From assembly GCA_043787975.1 (NCBI GenBank), contig JAYVUK010000064.1:21495-85494 (forward strand): a DNA stretch of 64,000 bases, written 5' to 3'. Below, in pieces: positions 1 to 8,728 of this stretch. Both the position numbers and the translations under genes were made by a program. Under the pieces are notes generated by a model, which had not been told where the DNA came from, did not search any database, and was given only the letters and a program-made list of their open reading frames with translations. Within the stretch, counting starts at the first letter, position 1. Each line of letters opens with the position of its first letter. Source of the DNA: JAPLDA01 sp043787975. GTDB lineage: Bacteria > Bacteroidota > Bacteroidia > AKYH767-A > 2013-40CM-41-45.

Positions 1-215
1 AGTTATTTTTAAAAATCACGCAAAGATAATGATTTCATTAAGCGCACGAGCGAGTAACTCTACTATTTATATGCAGTTTATGGATGATAAATTTAAAACC
101 TTGGTCAATTTCCTTCATTGAAAATATCAAATTTACTTCTTTATTTGATCACCCAATTTTTTGAAACATTTAATCGGAGCATTGTTGCTTTGTTGTCCAT
201 TTATCAAGTGTTTTT
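1..215. other. No gene recognised at left edge
   Basis: AT-rich stretch before the first gene. I see no convincing coding frame, tRNA or strong hairpin. It probably carries the promoter and leader of the serine hydrolase that starts at 216, but no clean TAnnTTTG element is visible. Confidence 0.5.
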
Positions 216-1244
216 ATGAGTTCACCCGGTAATAAATTTTTTTTCAAAAAGAATCTTTCTCCGTTTCTTGCTTTGGTGCTGATGATTGTTTCAGGCTTTG
301 TTGTCTATTATTTTTTCCCAAAGCCCGTTAAAATAATTACTGTGAATCCCAAAATTGAAATGATCCCCCAGAAAATGGAAATGCTTCGATTGAAAGATTA
401 TAAGTTTACTCATCCTCTTATGTTTGCTGATCTTCCAGCTGAGAATCCTGAATTGGCGGATCTGAAAGAAAAAATATCAGAAATAATTTCACATGACAAA
501 GCATTAAACATGTTAACTGACATTTCCGTTTATTTCAGGAGATTGGATGACGGTTCGTGGTTTGTCATTAACGGAAGTAAGGCGTATTCGCCAGCCAGCC
601 TGATGAAGGTGGCATTTCTTATTGCGATTCTGAAACAGTTAGCAACTGATCATGGTTTACTGAATAAGAAAGTATATTTTGGCAAACATATAGAGGTTGG
701 TTTCAGTCAGAATATAAAAAGTTTTTCCCTGGCTGAAAATAAATTTTATACCATCAAAGAACTCCTTTACGATATGATTGCTTATTCTGACAATGATGCT
801 TTGCTGATGGTCGGAAGAAATATAAATCAAAAAATTTTTCAAAAACTTTTTTCAGATCTGGGTGTAACAGCACCTCCGACTGATCCTGCAAAAGGAGCAG
901 ACTATGTAGTTACAGTAATTGATTACTGCAAACTTTTCAGAATCCTTTATAACAGCGGGTATTTAACGGATGAAAATTCTGAGCTTGCATTAAGCATGCT
1001 TTCCAAGAGTACCTACCGTGGAGGACTTTTAAAAGACATCAGCCCCAATTTGCCGGTAGCACACAAGTTCGGTGAACGGGTAACAGCCAACTCTCAGCAA
1101 TTGCATGAGATCGGAATTTTTTACACCGAGCCGCAACCATACCTGTTGGGTGTCATGTCAGAAGGCGCTGATTTGAAGAAACTTTCAGACGTGCTGAGCC
1201 AGATTTCACAGGTTGTTTATGGCGATTATGCGAAAGGAAACTGA
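216..1244 (+). CDS. Class A beta-lactamase-fold serine hydrolase, membrane anchored
   Basis: A 342-residue protein with one N-terminal membrane segment (about residues 13-34) and an extracytoplasmic catalytic domain. The three signatures of the class A beta-lactamase / penicillin-recognising fold are visible: SxxK at Ser128-Lys131 (SLMK), SDN at 191-193 and a KTG-like KFG at 284-286. The Omega-loop glutamate of true class A beta-lactamases is not obvious, so a D,D-peptidase-like or other cell-wall role is as likely as antibiotic hydrolysis. It stands alone and is followed by a hairpin terminator. The ATG start precedes the membrane segment directly. Confidence 0.82.
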   Translation: MSSPGNKFFFKKNLSPFLALVLMIVSGFVVYYFFPKPVKIITVNPKIEMIPQKMEMLRLKDYKFTHPLMFADLPAENPELADLKEKISEIISHDKALNMLTDISVYFRRLDDGSWFVINGSKAYSPASLMKVAFLIAILKQLATDHGLLNKKVYFGKHIEVGFSQNIKSFSLAENKFYTIKELLYDMIAYSDNDALLMVGRNINQKIFQKLFSDLGVTAPPTDPAKGADYVVTVIDYCKLFRILYNSGYLTDENSELALSMLSKSTYRGGLLKDISPNLPVAHKFGERVTANSQQLHEIGIFYTEPQPYLLGVMSEGADLKKLSDVLSQISQVVYGDYAKGN

Positions 1245-1252
1245 TTTTTATA

Positions 1253-1290
1253 GGTAAAAAGACGGTAGCCGTTTTTGTTTACCTTTTTTT
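1253..1290 (+). terminator. Rho-independent terminator after the serine hydrolase
   Basis: The arms 1253-1265 (GGTAAAAAGACGG) and 1269-1283 (CCGTTTTTGTTTACC) pair with small bulges around a 3-base loop. A run of seven T follows. It lies 9 bases after the stop codon of the serine hydrolase. Confidence 0.7.
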
Positions 1291-1339
1291 GATTTCCGAA
1301 ACGTATCTTTCCTCCCAACATTATTTTGACGAATGCGTG

Positions 1340-2194
1340 ATGAATAATTCTGTGAGTAATAAATCGGTTGAAAGACTTCTTCATTCAATAAGATTTTTTT
1401 TGAAAATTCAGTTACACCTTTTGGTTGTGCTGTTTTTTATTTCCGGTTGTGCGGATAAAAAAGAAAAGAAGGAGATTTTTTCGTTACCACATGTTTTGCT
1501 CCACAACAATTCTTTTAAAGACAGTGTTTCTTGTTTTAGTGCAAATTATATTGAAGATGCTTCTACATTTTTTATCAGTAAATTTAAATTCACCGATACT
1601 GTACTGATTGATAACGAAGGTGAGACAACACCATTTGCAGGAAATGATATGATTCAGGGTGACAGCGCCTACTTGCGGAACCTGCGTGATTCTATTTCTT
1701 CAGACGGGCTCCAGGTAATTCCCGATTATTCGGTTTCAATACCTGTTAACTGGACATCCGTTTTAAAGAACGGAATTTATTACCCGGTTTATGTGGTGAA
1801 TGAAACCAACTCGGATAAACTATTTAACGTGCGGGATCGTTATGTTTCCGCGATCCAGGAAGCGAAGGACAAAGGAACAATATGGAGACCGGTTGAATCA
1901 AAAAAATTCGATTTTCTCGGTGGAGGAAAACGCTGGGCACTCATTTTACATCCGCATGAGTTTGCTTTATTTATAACAGCGAAATATGAAGGGCCATACA
2001 AAACATTGATGCGTGTACGGATGAAAATTGGCGATGTGATTTACCTGTCAAAAGCATTTGAAGGCACTATTGATGAAAGGCAATTTCATTTTAATCCTGA
2101 ATCCTATCAATACAACGAGTACAAAAAGGATAAATCCATTTCAATAACGAGAAGATTTTTGGGCTCTGTTCCTGTTGAACCTGATAAGAAGTAA
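1340..2194 (+). CDS. Putative lipoprotein of unknown function
   Basis: I do not recognise the family. The ATG at 1340 gives a 284-residue product whose hydrophobic stretch ends in a lipobox (FFISGC), predicting a lipid-anchored envelope protein. An in-frame ATG at 1289 would add 17 residues but lies on the preceding terminator, so 1340 is preferred. The mature part is soluble, with no cysteine cluster or catalytic motif that I can identify. There is no operon partner: 139 bases separate it from the next gene. Confidence 0.6.
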   Translation: MNNSVSNKSVERLLHSIRFFLKIQLHLLVVLFFISGCADKKEKKEIFSLPHVLLHNNSFKDSVSCFSANYIEDASTFFISKFKFTDTVLIDNEGETTPFAGNDMIQGDSAYLRNLRDSISSDGLQVIPDYSVSIPVNWTSVLKNGIYYPVYVVNETNSDKLFNVRDRYVSAIQEAKDKGTIWRPVESKKFDFLGGGKRWALILHPHEFALFITAKYEGPYKTLMRVRMKIGDVIYLSKAFEGTIDERQFHFNPESYQYNEYKKDKSISITRRFLGSVPVEPDKK

Positions 2195-2333
2195 TATTTA
2201 TTCATTTTTGTTGTTGCTCTATTTGGTGCCTTTTAATTTGTTGAAATGTTTTGCGTGTTTTTTCCGTTTAATAAATTCCTTTTTCCTTATTTTTACTCGC
2301 GGAATATTTGCCACTATAAAAATATCTTAACTC

Positions 2334-3158
2334 ATGTATAAAATCAAATTGATTAGCGGATTATTGTTTGTGATGCTGCTGAATGCGCAGCTTTCTTTCG
2401 CATTAAATCCATCACGCGAATACAAAGTGAAACCTGAAAAATATGGAATGACTTACAAGGAGGAAAAAATTCCTACGAAGGATGGATTGGCTACGTTGAA
2501 TGCCTGGTTCTTTGAGACCAGTAAGAAAACCACGAACTGGATGGTGATCAGCGGCAACGGTGATGGCAACATGGCGGATAACATAGAAATTGCCGGGCAA
2601 TTTATTTCCGCAGGATGGAATGTATGCATGTATGACTACCGTGGTTATGGGTCCAGCAGCGAATTTCCTGTTGATCCCGATACCTATATCTATCCACAGT
2701 TTACCGTTGATTTTAATTCTGTGCTGGACTATTTGCGTAAATCACGGGCGATTACGAAGTTTGATTTGTTCGGACAGAATATTGGAGCCGGTATTTCGCT
2801 TGGAGTCGGATTAAACCGCCCGGAAACACGCAAAGTCATTGCCGATGGTCCGTGGACAAGCCTTGAGCAAATGAAGAAAAAGATGAAAGATAAAAAATCA
2901 AAGGATGTTATCATTCCTTTTGGTTATGATAAAAATATGGAACCCATTTACGCCTGTGATAAAGCAAGGCCAACAGTGAGAGGGGTTATGATCATTGTTT
3001 CTCCTCAGGATGAAATGCTGAATCCGACTGATATGAAATTATTGAAATGTTCTACACAAACCTATGTGGTAACAAGCAGCCCTTCCAATGCTGAAAACTT
3101 TTCTACCGATAAGAATGTTTATTTCGAAAAGGTGAGCAAGTTTTTGAATCAGTTCTGA
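2334..3158 (+). CDS. Alpha/beta-hydrolase-fold protein lacking the nucleophile
   Basis: A 274-residue protein with a signal peptide (cleavage near residue 23, SFA-LN). The fold signs are good: an oxyanion-type loop near SGNGDGN (73-79), DYRGYGSSS at 101-109 as in the serine aminopeptidase/BAAT-like group, and a nucleophile elbow at 147-151. The elbow reads GQNIG instead of GxSxG, so the catalytic Ser is Asn149. An acid candidate (Asp226) is kept, but no histidine is obvious near the C-terminus. It is probably a non-catalytic or altered-chemistry relative. It ends 12 bases before the molybdoenzyme gene. Confidence 0.7.
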   Translation: MYKIKLISGLLFVMLLNAQLSFALNPSREYKVKPEKYGMTYKEEKIPTKDGLATLNAWFFETSKKTTNWMVISGNGDGNMADNIEIAGQFISAGWNVCMYDYRGYGSSSEFPVDPDTYIYPQFTVDFNSVLDYLRKSRAITKFDLFGQNIGAGISLGVGLNRPETRKVIADGPWTSLEQMKKKMKDKKSKDVIIPFGYDKNMEPIYACDKARPTVRGVMIIVSPQDEMLNPTDMKLLKCSTQTYVVTSSPSNAENFSTDKNVYFEKVSKFLNQF

Positions 3159-3170
3159 TGAACAAAAAAA

Positions 3171-5477
3171 GTGGAAGAGAATTCCGAAAATCCTGAAACG
3201 TTTACAGGTTTAAAGCTAAGCAATCCCAAAACAATCGCTGCCGGAATGCCAGCTGTGCTTTCAAGTGCGAAACATGTTTTCAAAGAAGCCGGTGTTTCAA
3301 GAGGACTGAAAGCATTGCTTGCATTGAATCAAAAGGGTGGCTACGATTGCCCGAGTTGTGCATGGCCCGATCCTGATGATGAGCGATCATCAGTTGCCGA
3401 GTATTGTGAGAATGGCGCGAAAGCAATTGCAGAAGAAGCCACCACAAAAAAACTTACAGCAGATTTTTTTTCCGAACATTCTGTTTTTGAATTATCTGAA
3501 TTATCTGATTTTGAAATCGGGAAGAAAGGCCGCATTGCTCAGCCCGTGTATTTACCGAAAGGAGCCACACATTATCAACCGATCAGTTGGGAAAATGCGT
3601 TTCAAAAAATTGCGCAACAATTGAATCAATTGTCTTCTCCTGATGAAGCGATCTTTTATACCTCGGGAAGAACAAGTAATGAAGCAGCGTTTCTCTACCA
3701 GCTTTTCGCTCGTGAGTTTGGTACAAATAATTTGCCTGATTGTTCGAACATGTGTCACGAATCAAGTGGTGTTGCGCTAAGTGAATCCCTCGGCATTGGC
3801 AAAGGCTCGGTAAAACTCGAAGATTTTTACCAGGCAGAAGTCATCGTGATTCTCGGACAAAATCCCGGGACCAACCATCCACGCATGTTAACGGCTTTGC
3901 AGAAAGCGAAAAAAAACGGAGCGATTATTATTTCGGTGAATCCGTTGATTGAAACAGGATTGGTAAGCTTCAGCAATCCTCAAAAGGTAACAGGTCTACT
4001 TGGAGGTAATATAAAGCTTGCAGATATTTTTCTCCAGGTAAAAATTAACGGTGACATGGCTTTACTGAAAGCCATCGAAAAAGTATTACTGGAAGAAGAG
4101 GAGAAAAATCCGGGAAAAGTTTTTGACCGTGAATTCATTGCGGAACATACTTCAGGTTACGAGGAGTTAATTTCGCATCTCAAAAAATATTCACTGGAGG
4201 AATTGTCGGTTGCATGTGGAATTTCGATTGAACAAATTAAAGAAACAGCGGAAGTACTGAAGCATAAAAATAAAATCATTGCTTGCTGGGCGATGGGACT
4301 CACGCAACATAAGAATGCTGTTGATACGATCAAAGAAGTTATTAATTTTCTTTTGCTCAAAGGAAGTATCGGTAAGCCTGGTGCAGGAACTTGTCCTGTT
4401 CGTGGTCACAGCAATGTGCAGGGCGACCGCACGATGGGAATTTATGAGAAACCGTCAGCGGTCTTTTTGAATTCGCTCAAAAATGTTTTCGGTTTTGAGC
4501 CTCCGCAAAAACACGGACTCGACACAGTGGAAGCGATTCATGCCATGCATGAAGGAAAAGCAAAAGTATTTTTTGCGATGGGAGGAAATTTTCTTTCTGC
4601 AACGCCCGATACAAAATATACAGCCGAAGCTTTACGTGCATGCAAACTCACGGTTCAGGTTTCGACCAAACTAAACCGCAGCCATCTTGTTCATGGAGAA
4701 GAGGCGATTATTCTTCCTTGTCTCGGCAGAAGTGACAGAGATATGCTGAATGGCGAAGAGCAGTTTGTCTCCACTGAAAATTCGATGGGAGTAATCCAGT
4801 TGTCAAAAGGAAACCTGAAACCCTTATCTTCTGAAATGCTTAGTGAACCGGTTATTGTTTGCCGGCTTGCAAAAGAAGTGTTTGGCAATCGGACTAAAAT
4901 AAATTGGGATTTGTACGAGCAGCATTATGATCACATCCGGAACGATATTGAAAAAGTAATTCCCGGATTCGAAAATTACAATCAGCGGGTACGAAAGCTA
5001 GGAGGATTTTATCTTCCGAACTCAACTCGCGAGAAAGAATTTGATACGATCTCCGGAAAAGCAAATTTCAGTGTCGCGGATTTAACGGTTCATCAGTTAG
5101 CCACTGACGAATTTATGATGATGACCATTCGCAGCCACGACCAGTTCAATACGACTATTTATGGATTGGATGATCGCTATCGTGGTGTTTACAACGAGCG
5201 GAGAATTATTTTTATGAATGCAAAAGACATTGCCGGATCCGGATTGAAAGCCGGTGATGTCGTTGATCTTTTTAATTATTCGGATGGAGTGGAGCGTGTC
5301 GGCCGAAAATTTATCGTTGTTGAATATGCGATTCCGGAACAATGTGTCGCTACTTATTTTCCGGAAACGAATGTCCTGGTTCCCATTCACAGCAAGGCAG
5401 ACAAGAGTAATACGCCAACTTCAAAATCAGTAGTGATTAAAATTAAGAAAACGTTAATAGCTAATTCTGCGAAGTGA
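3171..5477 (+). CDS. FdhF/YdeP family molybdopterin oxidoreductase
   Basis: A 768-residue member of the YdeP (FdhalphaSP-type) branch of the formate dehydrogenase/DMSO reductase superfamily. The branch signature GYDCPSCAWPDP is at 57-68. Molybdopterin-binding motifs follow (FYTSGRTSNEAAFLYQLFAR, GQNPGTNHPRM), as does a C-terminal barrel-like domain. The substrate of YdeP-type enzymes is uncertain, so formate oxidation should not be assumed. The start is GTG at 3171: stops in the same frame lie just upstream, and the ATG at 3158 is out of frame. fdhD and mobA, needed for such enzymes, lie about 13 kb away. The 3' end overlaps the convergent cytochrome gene by 17 bases. Confidence 0.9.
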   Translation: MEENSENPETFTGLKLSNPKTIAAGMPAVLSSAKHVFKEAGVSRGLKALLALNQKGGYDCPSCAWPDPDDERSSVAEYCENGAKAIAEEATTKKLTADFFSEHSVFELSELSDFEIGKKGRIAQPVYLPKGATHYQPISWENAFQKIAQQLNQLSSPDEAIFYTSGRTSNEAAFLYQLFAREFGTNNLPDCSNMCHESSGVALSESLGIGKGSVKLEDFYQAEVIVILGQNPGTNHPRMLTALQKAKKNGAIIISVNPLIETGLVSFSNPQKVTGLLGGNIKLADIFLQVKINGDMALLKAIEKVLLEEEEKNPGKVFDREFIAEHTSGYEELISHLKKYSLEELSVACGISIEQIKETAEVLKHKNKIIACWAMGLTQHKNAVDTIKEVINFLLLKGSIGKPGAGTCPVRGHSNVQGDRTMGIYEKPSAVFLNSLKNVFGFEPPQKHGLDTVEAIHAMHEGKAKVFFAMGGNFLSATPDTKYTAEALRACKLTVQVSTKLNRSHLVHGEEAIILPCLGRSDRDMLNGEEQFVSTENSMGVIQLSKGNLKPLSSEMLSEPVIVCRLAKEVFGNRTKINWDLYEQHYDHIRNDIEKVIPGFENYNQRVRKLGGFYLPNSTREKEFDTISGKANFSVADLTVHQLATDEFMMMTIRSHDQFNTTIYGLDDRYRGVYNERRIIFMNAKDIAGSGLKAGDVVDLFNYSDGVERVGRKFIVVEYAIPEQCVATYFPETNVLVPIHSKADKSNTPTSKSVVIKIKKTLIANSAK

Positions 5478-5742
5478 GATATTCAAAGATCAGTTGTTTT
5501 TCTTCGTCCGTAATTTTTGCTTTCGGCTGCATTTCGTTCAATTCTTTTTTCCATCCCACTGCATCGTATTCTTTTGGCAGGTGAAGATTGTGACAACCAC
5601 TGCAATGATCAACATACAGTTTTCTTCCTGATAAAAGTTGTTGCTGTTTTGTGGCATCTGTACACGCAGGTGTATACAATGTACGACTGCAGCTATAAAG
5701 GAGACAGCAAAAAATAATCGAAATAGTAATTGCCTTTTTCAT
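5461..5742 (-). CDS. Small c-type cytochrome lipoprotein
   Basis: A 93-residue protein. Its N-terminus ends in a lipobox-like LLYSC, so the mature protein is probably lipid anchored at the envelope. A single haem c site CSGCH is in the middle and a Met (EMQP) further on could be the axial ligand. It starts at the stop codon of the barrel gene upstream, so the two are probably one transcript. Haem attachment needs the periplasmic maturation machinery, which is not in this window. An electron-transfer role is inferred from the motif alone. Confidence 0.8.
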   Translation of the reverse strand: MKKAITISIIFCCLLYSCSRTLYTPACTDATKQQQLLSGRKLYVDHCSGCHNLHLPKEYDAVGWKKELNEMQPKAKITDEEKQLIFEYLTSQN

Positions 5743-6581
5743 CAGAAACTATAGCCGACAAGAAGCCGGACTTCTACCTTTTCATAGTTATTCAAATCAC
5801 GAGTACCCGGAGCTTCGTCTGTTTTGTGAAGGTTTGCAAGTTGAGAAAGTGCGGAAATGTTGGTGAAGAATTTATCAACCGAAGCATGGAAAGCAGGACC
5901 TGCAAACAATACTGAATTCATCCAGCCATCTTCTTCTGTAATGTCGTTGTTGTTTCTGATTTCCAAACCGAAACCAATTTCCGGTTTGCAGAAATGCATG
6001 TAGCCAAGATCGAATTCAAGAGGAGAACTGGTTTCCCATTCAGCTTTTGTAACATCGTTCTCTCTTATTATCTCTCTTTCAATTTCGTATACGCTTACAA
6101 TATTAAAAGCAAGTAAATCTTTTTGCCAGCGCTTGTCAAAAATTAATTTCGTTTCCGATTCAAAATTATTTCCGCCAAATTCCAATTCTTCGTAGAGGGT
6201 AAAACCAATCCTGTTTGCAACAGGGTCTGAGAGTTTCCATTTCCATTCGTTGCTGAAAGAGATTTTCAATTCCTGGCTCAAATCGGACGAAGAGGTGTCG
6301 GCATAATTAAAAAGTTCCGAGTTGAGATAGAAAGATGTTTGAATTTTTTTTCCTAAGCCAACTTCAAGTTCAATTCGCTGGTCTAGATGCTGCCCGAAAA
6401 CATACGGACTATACTTGCCCGTTTTTCCTGTCGCTAACGTGTTTTGAAATTCCAAATCAAAGTCTCCTTTGTTGAGTACATTGGTTTGATAGGTGTAAGC
6501 AAACATCCTGTCTTGTGCGAATGCTTCTCCTGAAAATGCAACTCCGAGCATCAACCCTAAAATGTATTTTTTCATCGTCAT
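5742..6581 (-). CDS. Outer-membrane beta-barrel protein, unknown substrate
   Basis: A 279-residue protein with a signal peptide ending in AFAQ, followed by alternating polar/hydrophobic strands typical of a small barrel. The last residues (LLVGYSF) end in an aromatic, as in many outer-membrane proteins. Translation could start at 6581 or at the second Met (6575, MKKYILG), which gives a tidier signal peptide. It is the first gene of a two-gene operon with the cytochrome lipoprotein. The promoter upstream contains a metal-box-like palindrome. Transport of or response to a metal is inferred from that promoter only. Confidence 0.7.
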   Translation of the reverse strand: MTMKKYILGLMLGVAFSGEAFAQDRMFAYTYQTNVLNKGDFDLEFQNTLATGKTGKYSPYVFGQHLDQRIELEVGLGKKIQTSFYLNSELFNYADTSSSDLSQELKISFSNEWKWKLSDPVANRIGFTLYEELEFGGNNFESETKLIFDKRWQKDLLAFNIVSVYEIEREIIRENDVTKAEWETSSPLEFDLGYMHFCKPEIGFGLEIRNNNDITEEDGWMNSVLFAGPAFHASVDKFFTNISALSQLANLHKTDEAPGTRDLNNYEKVEVRLLVGYSF

Positions 6582-6608
6582 TATTGTTGAGTTTGTCTAT
6601 TTCAGGCG

Positions 6609-6640
6609 CAAATATATTATTTAGAATGATTCTAAACAAT
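6609..6640 (-). promoter_or_regulatory. Promoter with Fur/DtxR-like operator
   Basis: On the minus strand a perfect -7 element TATATTTG (6609-6616) and a TTG (6637-6639) are 20 bases apart. The spacer is filled by the perfect 17-bp palindrome TTTAGAATGATTCTAAA (6620-6636). This shape resembles iron- or manganese-repressor boxes. A second 14-bp palindrome, ATGATTTAAATCAT, follows at 6639-6652. A repressor bound here would block the barrel/cytochrome operon. The identity of the regulator is inference. Confidence 0.6.
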
Positions 6641-6774
6641 GATTTAAATCATATTTTATACGACAAAAGCAAATTCAATTAAAAGGTAACTGATTTAGGA
6701 ATGCTCGATCTGTTTTTGACTTCTTAATTCATATCTTTATACAAGTTTTCAGGAACTCTCAAACAGGAAATCAT

Positions 6775-8709
6775 ATGGTAAAGGGAATATTTTTTTCATC
6801 GTTGATATTGATTTCATTCATCAGCTATGCGCAACAAAATGAACTTGCAAAACACCAGGAAGATATTGTAAAGATGGAGCAGAAAGCGCATCGCTACATT
6901 GGGGAAGGCCTTCTTTCTTCTGTTCCGGATAACTACGATTTAAAATACCATCGCTTTGAATGGCAGGTTGATCCGGTCGTGAATTATATCCAGGGTAGTG
7001 TTACATCCTATCTTGTTCCTTCTGTTCCGGGATTTAATGAAATTGATTTTGACTTGTCAACGGCACTCACTATTGATTCAGTTGTTTATCATGGTGTTTC
7101 CATATCATTTGTTGAATCTGTGGGAGACTTGTTACAAATTTCATTGCCTTCAGTAGTTCCTATGAGCACACTTGATTCGGTGACGGTTTATTACCAGGGA
7201 ACACCGGTAGGAAGTGGTTTCGGTTCTTTTATTCAAACAGATCATAATGGAATTCCTGTCATCTGGACACTCTCCGAACCATTTGGTGCAAAAGACTGGT
7301 GGCCCTGCAAACAAAGTCTCACCGATAAAGTAGATTCGATCGATGTAATCGTCACCACTCCTCAAGCGTATCGTGTTGCCAGCAACGGGTTGCTTATATC
7401 AGAAATTCAAAATGGGCCGAATAAAATATATCACTGGCAAAGTCATTATCCGATTGCTGCTTACCTCGTTGCCATTGGTGTGACAAATTATGCGGTGTAC
7501 CATAATTATCTTCCCTTGAATGCGACCGATACACTTGATATTCTCAATTATGTTTATCCCGAAGATTCTGCTAGCGCTGCATCACAAACACCTGATATTC
7601 TTGGTGTAATTTCCCTGTATGATAGCCTGACGATTCTGTATCCGTTCTCGAATGAAAAGTACGGGCATTGTGAGTTTGGTTGGGGTGGAGGAATGGAGCA
7701 TCAGACGATGAGTTATGTAGTTGCTTTCAATCACAGTTTGATTGCACATGAGTGCGCTCATCAATGGTTCGGTGATAAAGTGACCTGTGGAAGTTGGGAA
7801 GACATTTGGCTGAATGAAGGTTTTGCAACCTACATGGAAGGATTGACGGAAGAGTACATGTTCCCGGCTGACTGGTATACCTGGAGATCCGGCAGGGTAA
7901 ATAGTATCACCAGTGTTTCAGATGGCTCCGTGTTGTGTGAAGATACAACCAGCGTGAGCCGGATTTTTGACGGACGGCTTTCGTATGATAAGGGAGGGTA
8001 CTTGCTTCACATGTTGCGATGGAAGCTCGGTGACAATTTATTTTTTCAGGCATTGAGAAATTATCTCAACGATCCTGTGCTTGCTTATGGGTATGCAAAA
8101 ACGCCAGACCTGATTCATCATCTGGAAACCACCAGCGGTCAAAGTCTCACGACTTTTTTTAACCAGTGGTATTACAACCAGGGTTATCCTTCTTACCAGG
8201 TTGTGTATAGCCAGGTTGGAAATAATTTGACTGTAAAAATTGATCAGACACAATCTGATCCGTCCGTTACTTTCTTTGAAATGCCTGTTCCTATTCGCTT
8301 CCAGGATGCAACGCATGATACCACCCTGGTTTTTAATCATACGTCTTCAGGAGAAATCTTCAATGCTACATTAAATTTCACAGCTACCACCGTAACATTC
8401 GATCCGGAATTATGGCTCATCTCAAAAAACAATACTGTTCTTTCGGCGAGGGATATTTCCTTAGACAATTCGTTTGTGAATGTATTTCCAAATCCCGCAA
8501 GAGATGAAGTGGTCATCCACATTAAGAATACAATCCAGGTATCAACACTTGAAATTACTGACATGCTTGGACATGTTGTATTCAAGAATGATTTGAACCA
8601 ACGATTGTCAGAAACAAAAGTAAATTTGTCACACATTTCCAACGGTATTTATTTTCTCAACCTGGAAACGGAAAAAGGATTTTTCAAAAAGAAGCTGGTG
8701 AAAATGTGA
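6775..8709 (+). CDS. Secreted M1 family aminopeptidase with T9SS sorting domain
   Basis: A 644-residue zinc metallopeptidase. A signal peptide is followed by the M1 N-terminal beta domain. The exopeptidase motif GGMEH is near 305-309. The zinc site HECAH is at 325-329 with the third ligand Glu348 in NEGFATYMEG. The last ~80 residues form a T9SS type A sorting domain (VFPNPARDEV ... GIYFLNLETEKGFFKKKLVKM in part), so it is expected to be exported and attached to the surface or released. It probably trims peptides outside the cell. The next gene follows after 19 bases and may be cotranscribed. Confidence 0.93.
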   Translation: MVKGIFFSSLILISFISYAQQNELAKHQEDIVKMEQKAHRYIGEGLLSSVPDNYDLKYHRFEWQVDPVVNYIQGSVTSYLVPSVPGFNEIDFDLSTALTIDSVVYHGVSISFVESVGDLLQISLPSVVPMSTLDSVTVYYQGTPVGSGFGSFIQTDHNGIPVIWTLSEPFGAKDWWPCKQSLTDKVDSIDVIVTTPQAYRVASNGLLISEIQNGPNKIYHWQSHYPIAAYLVAIGVTNYAVYHNYLPLNATDTLDILNYVYPEDSASAASQTPDILGVISLYDSLTILYPFSNEKYGHCEFGWGGGMEHQTMSYVVAFNHSLIAHECAHQWFGDKVTCGSWEDIWLNEGFATYMEGLTEEYMFPADWYTWRSGRVNSITSVSDGSVLCEDTTSVSRIFDGRLSYDKGGYLLHMLRWKLGDNLFFQALRNYLNDPVLAYGYAKTPDLIHHLETTSGQSLTTFFNQWYYNQGYPSYQVVYSQVGNNLTVKIDQTQSDPSVTFFEMPVPIRFQDATHDTTLVFNHTSSGEIFNATLNFTATTVTFDPELWLISKNNTVLSARDISLDNSFVNVFPNPARDEVVIHIKNTIQVSTLEITDMLGHVVFKNDLNQRLSETKVNLSHISNGIYFLNLETEKGFFKKKLVKM

Positions 8710-8728
8710 TCACTTTTTATTTATCTGA

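Noticed and set aside
3171..5477. True formate dehydrogenase
   Set aside because: The DCPSCAWPDP opening belongs to the YdeP branch, whose substrate is uncertain; no partner beta subunit is adjacent.
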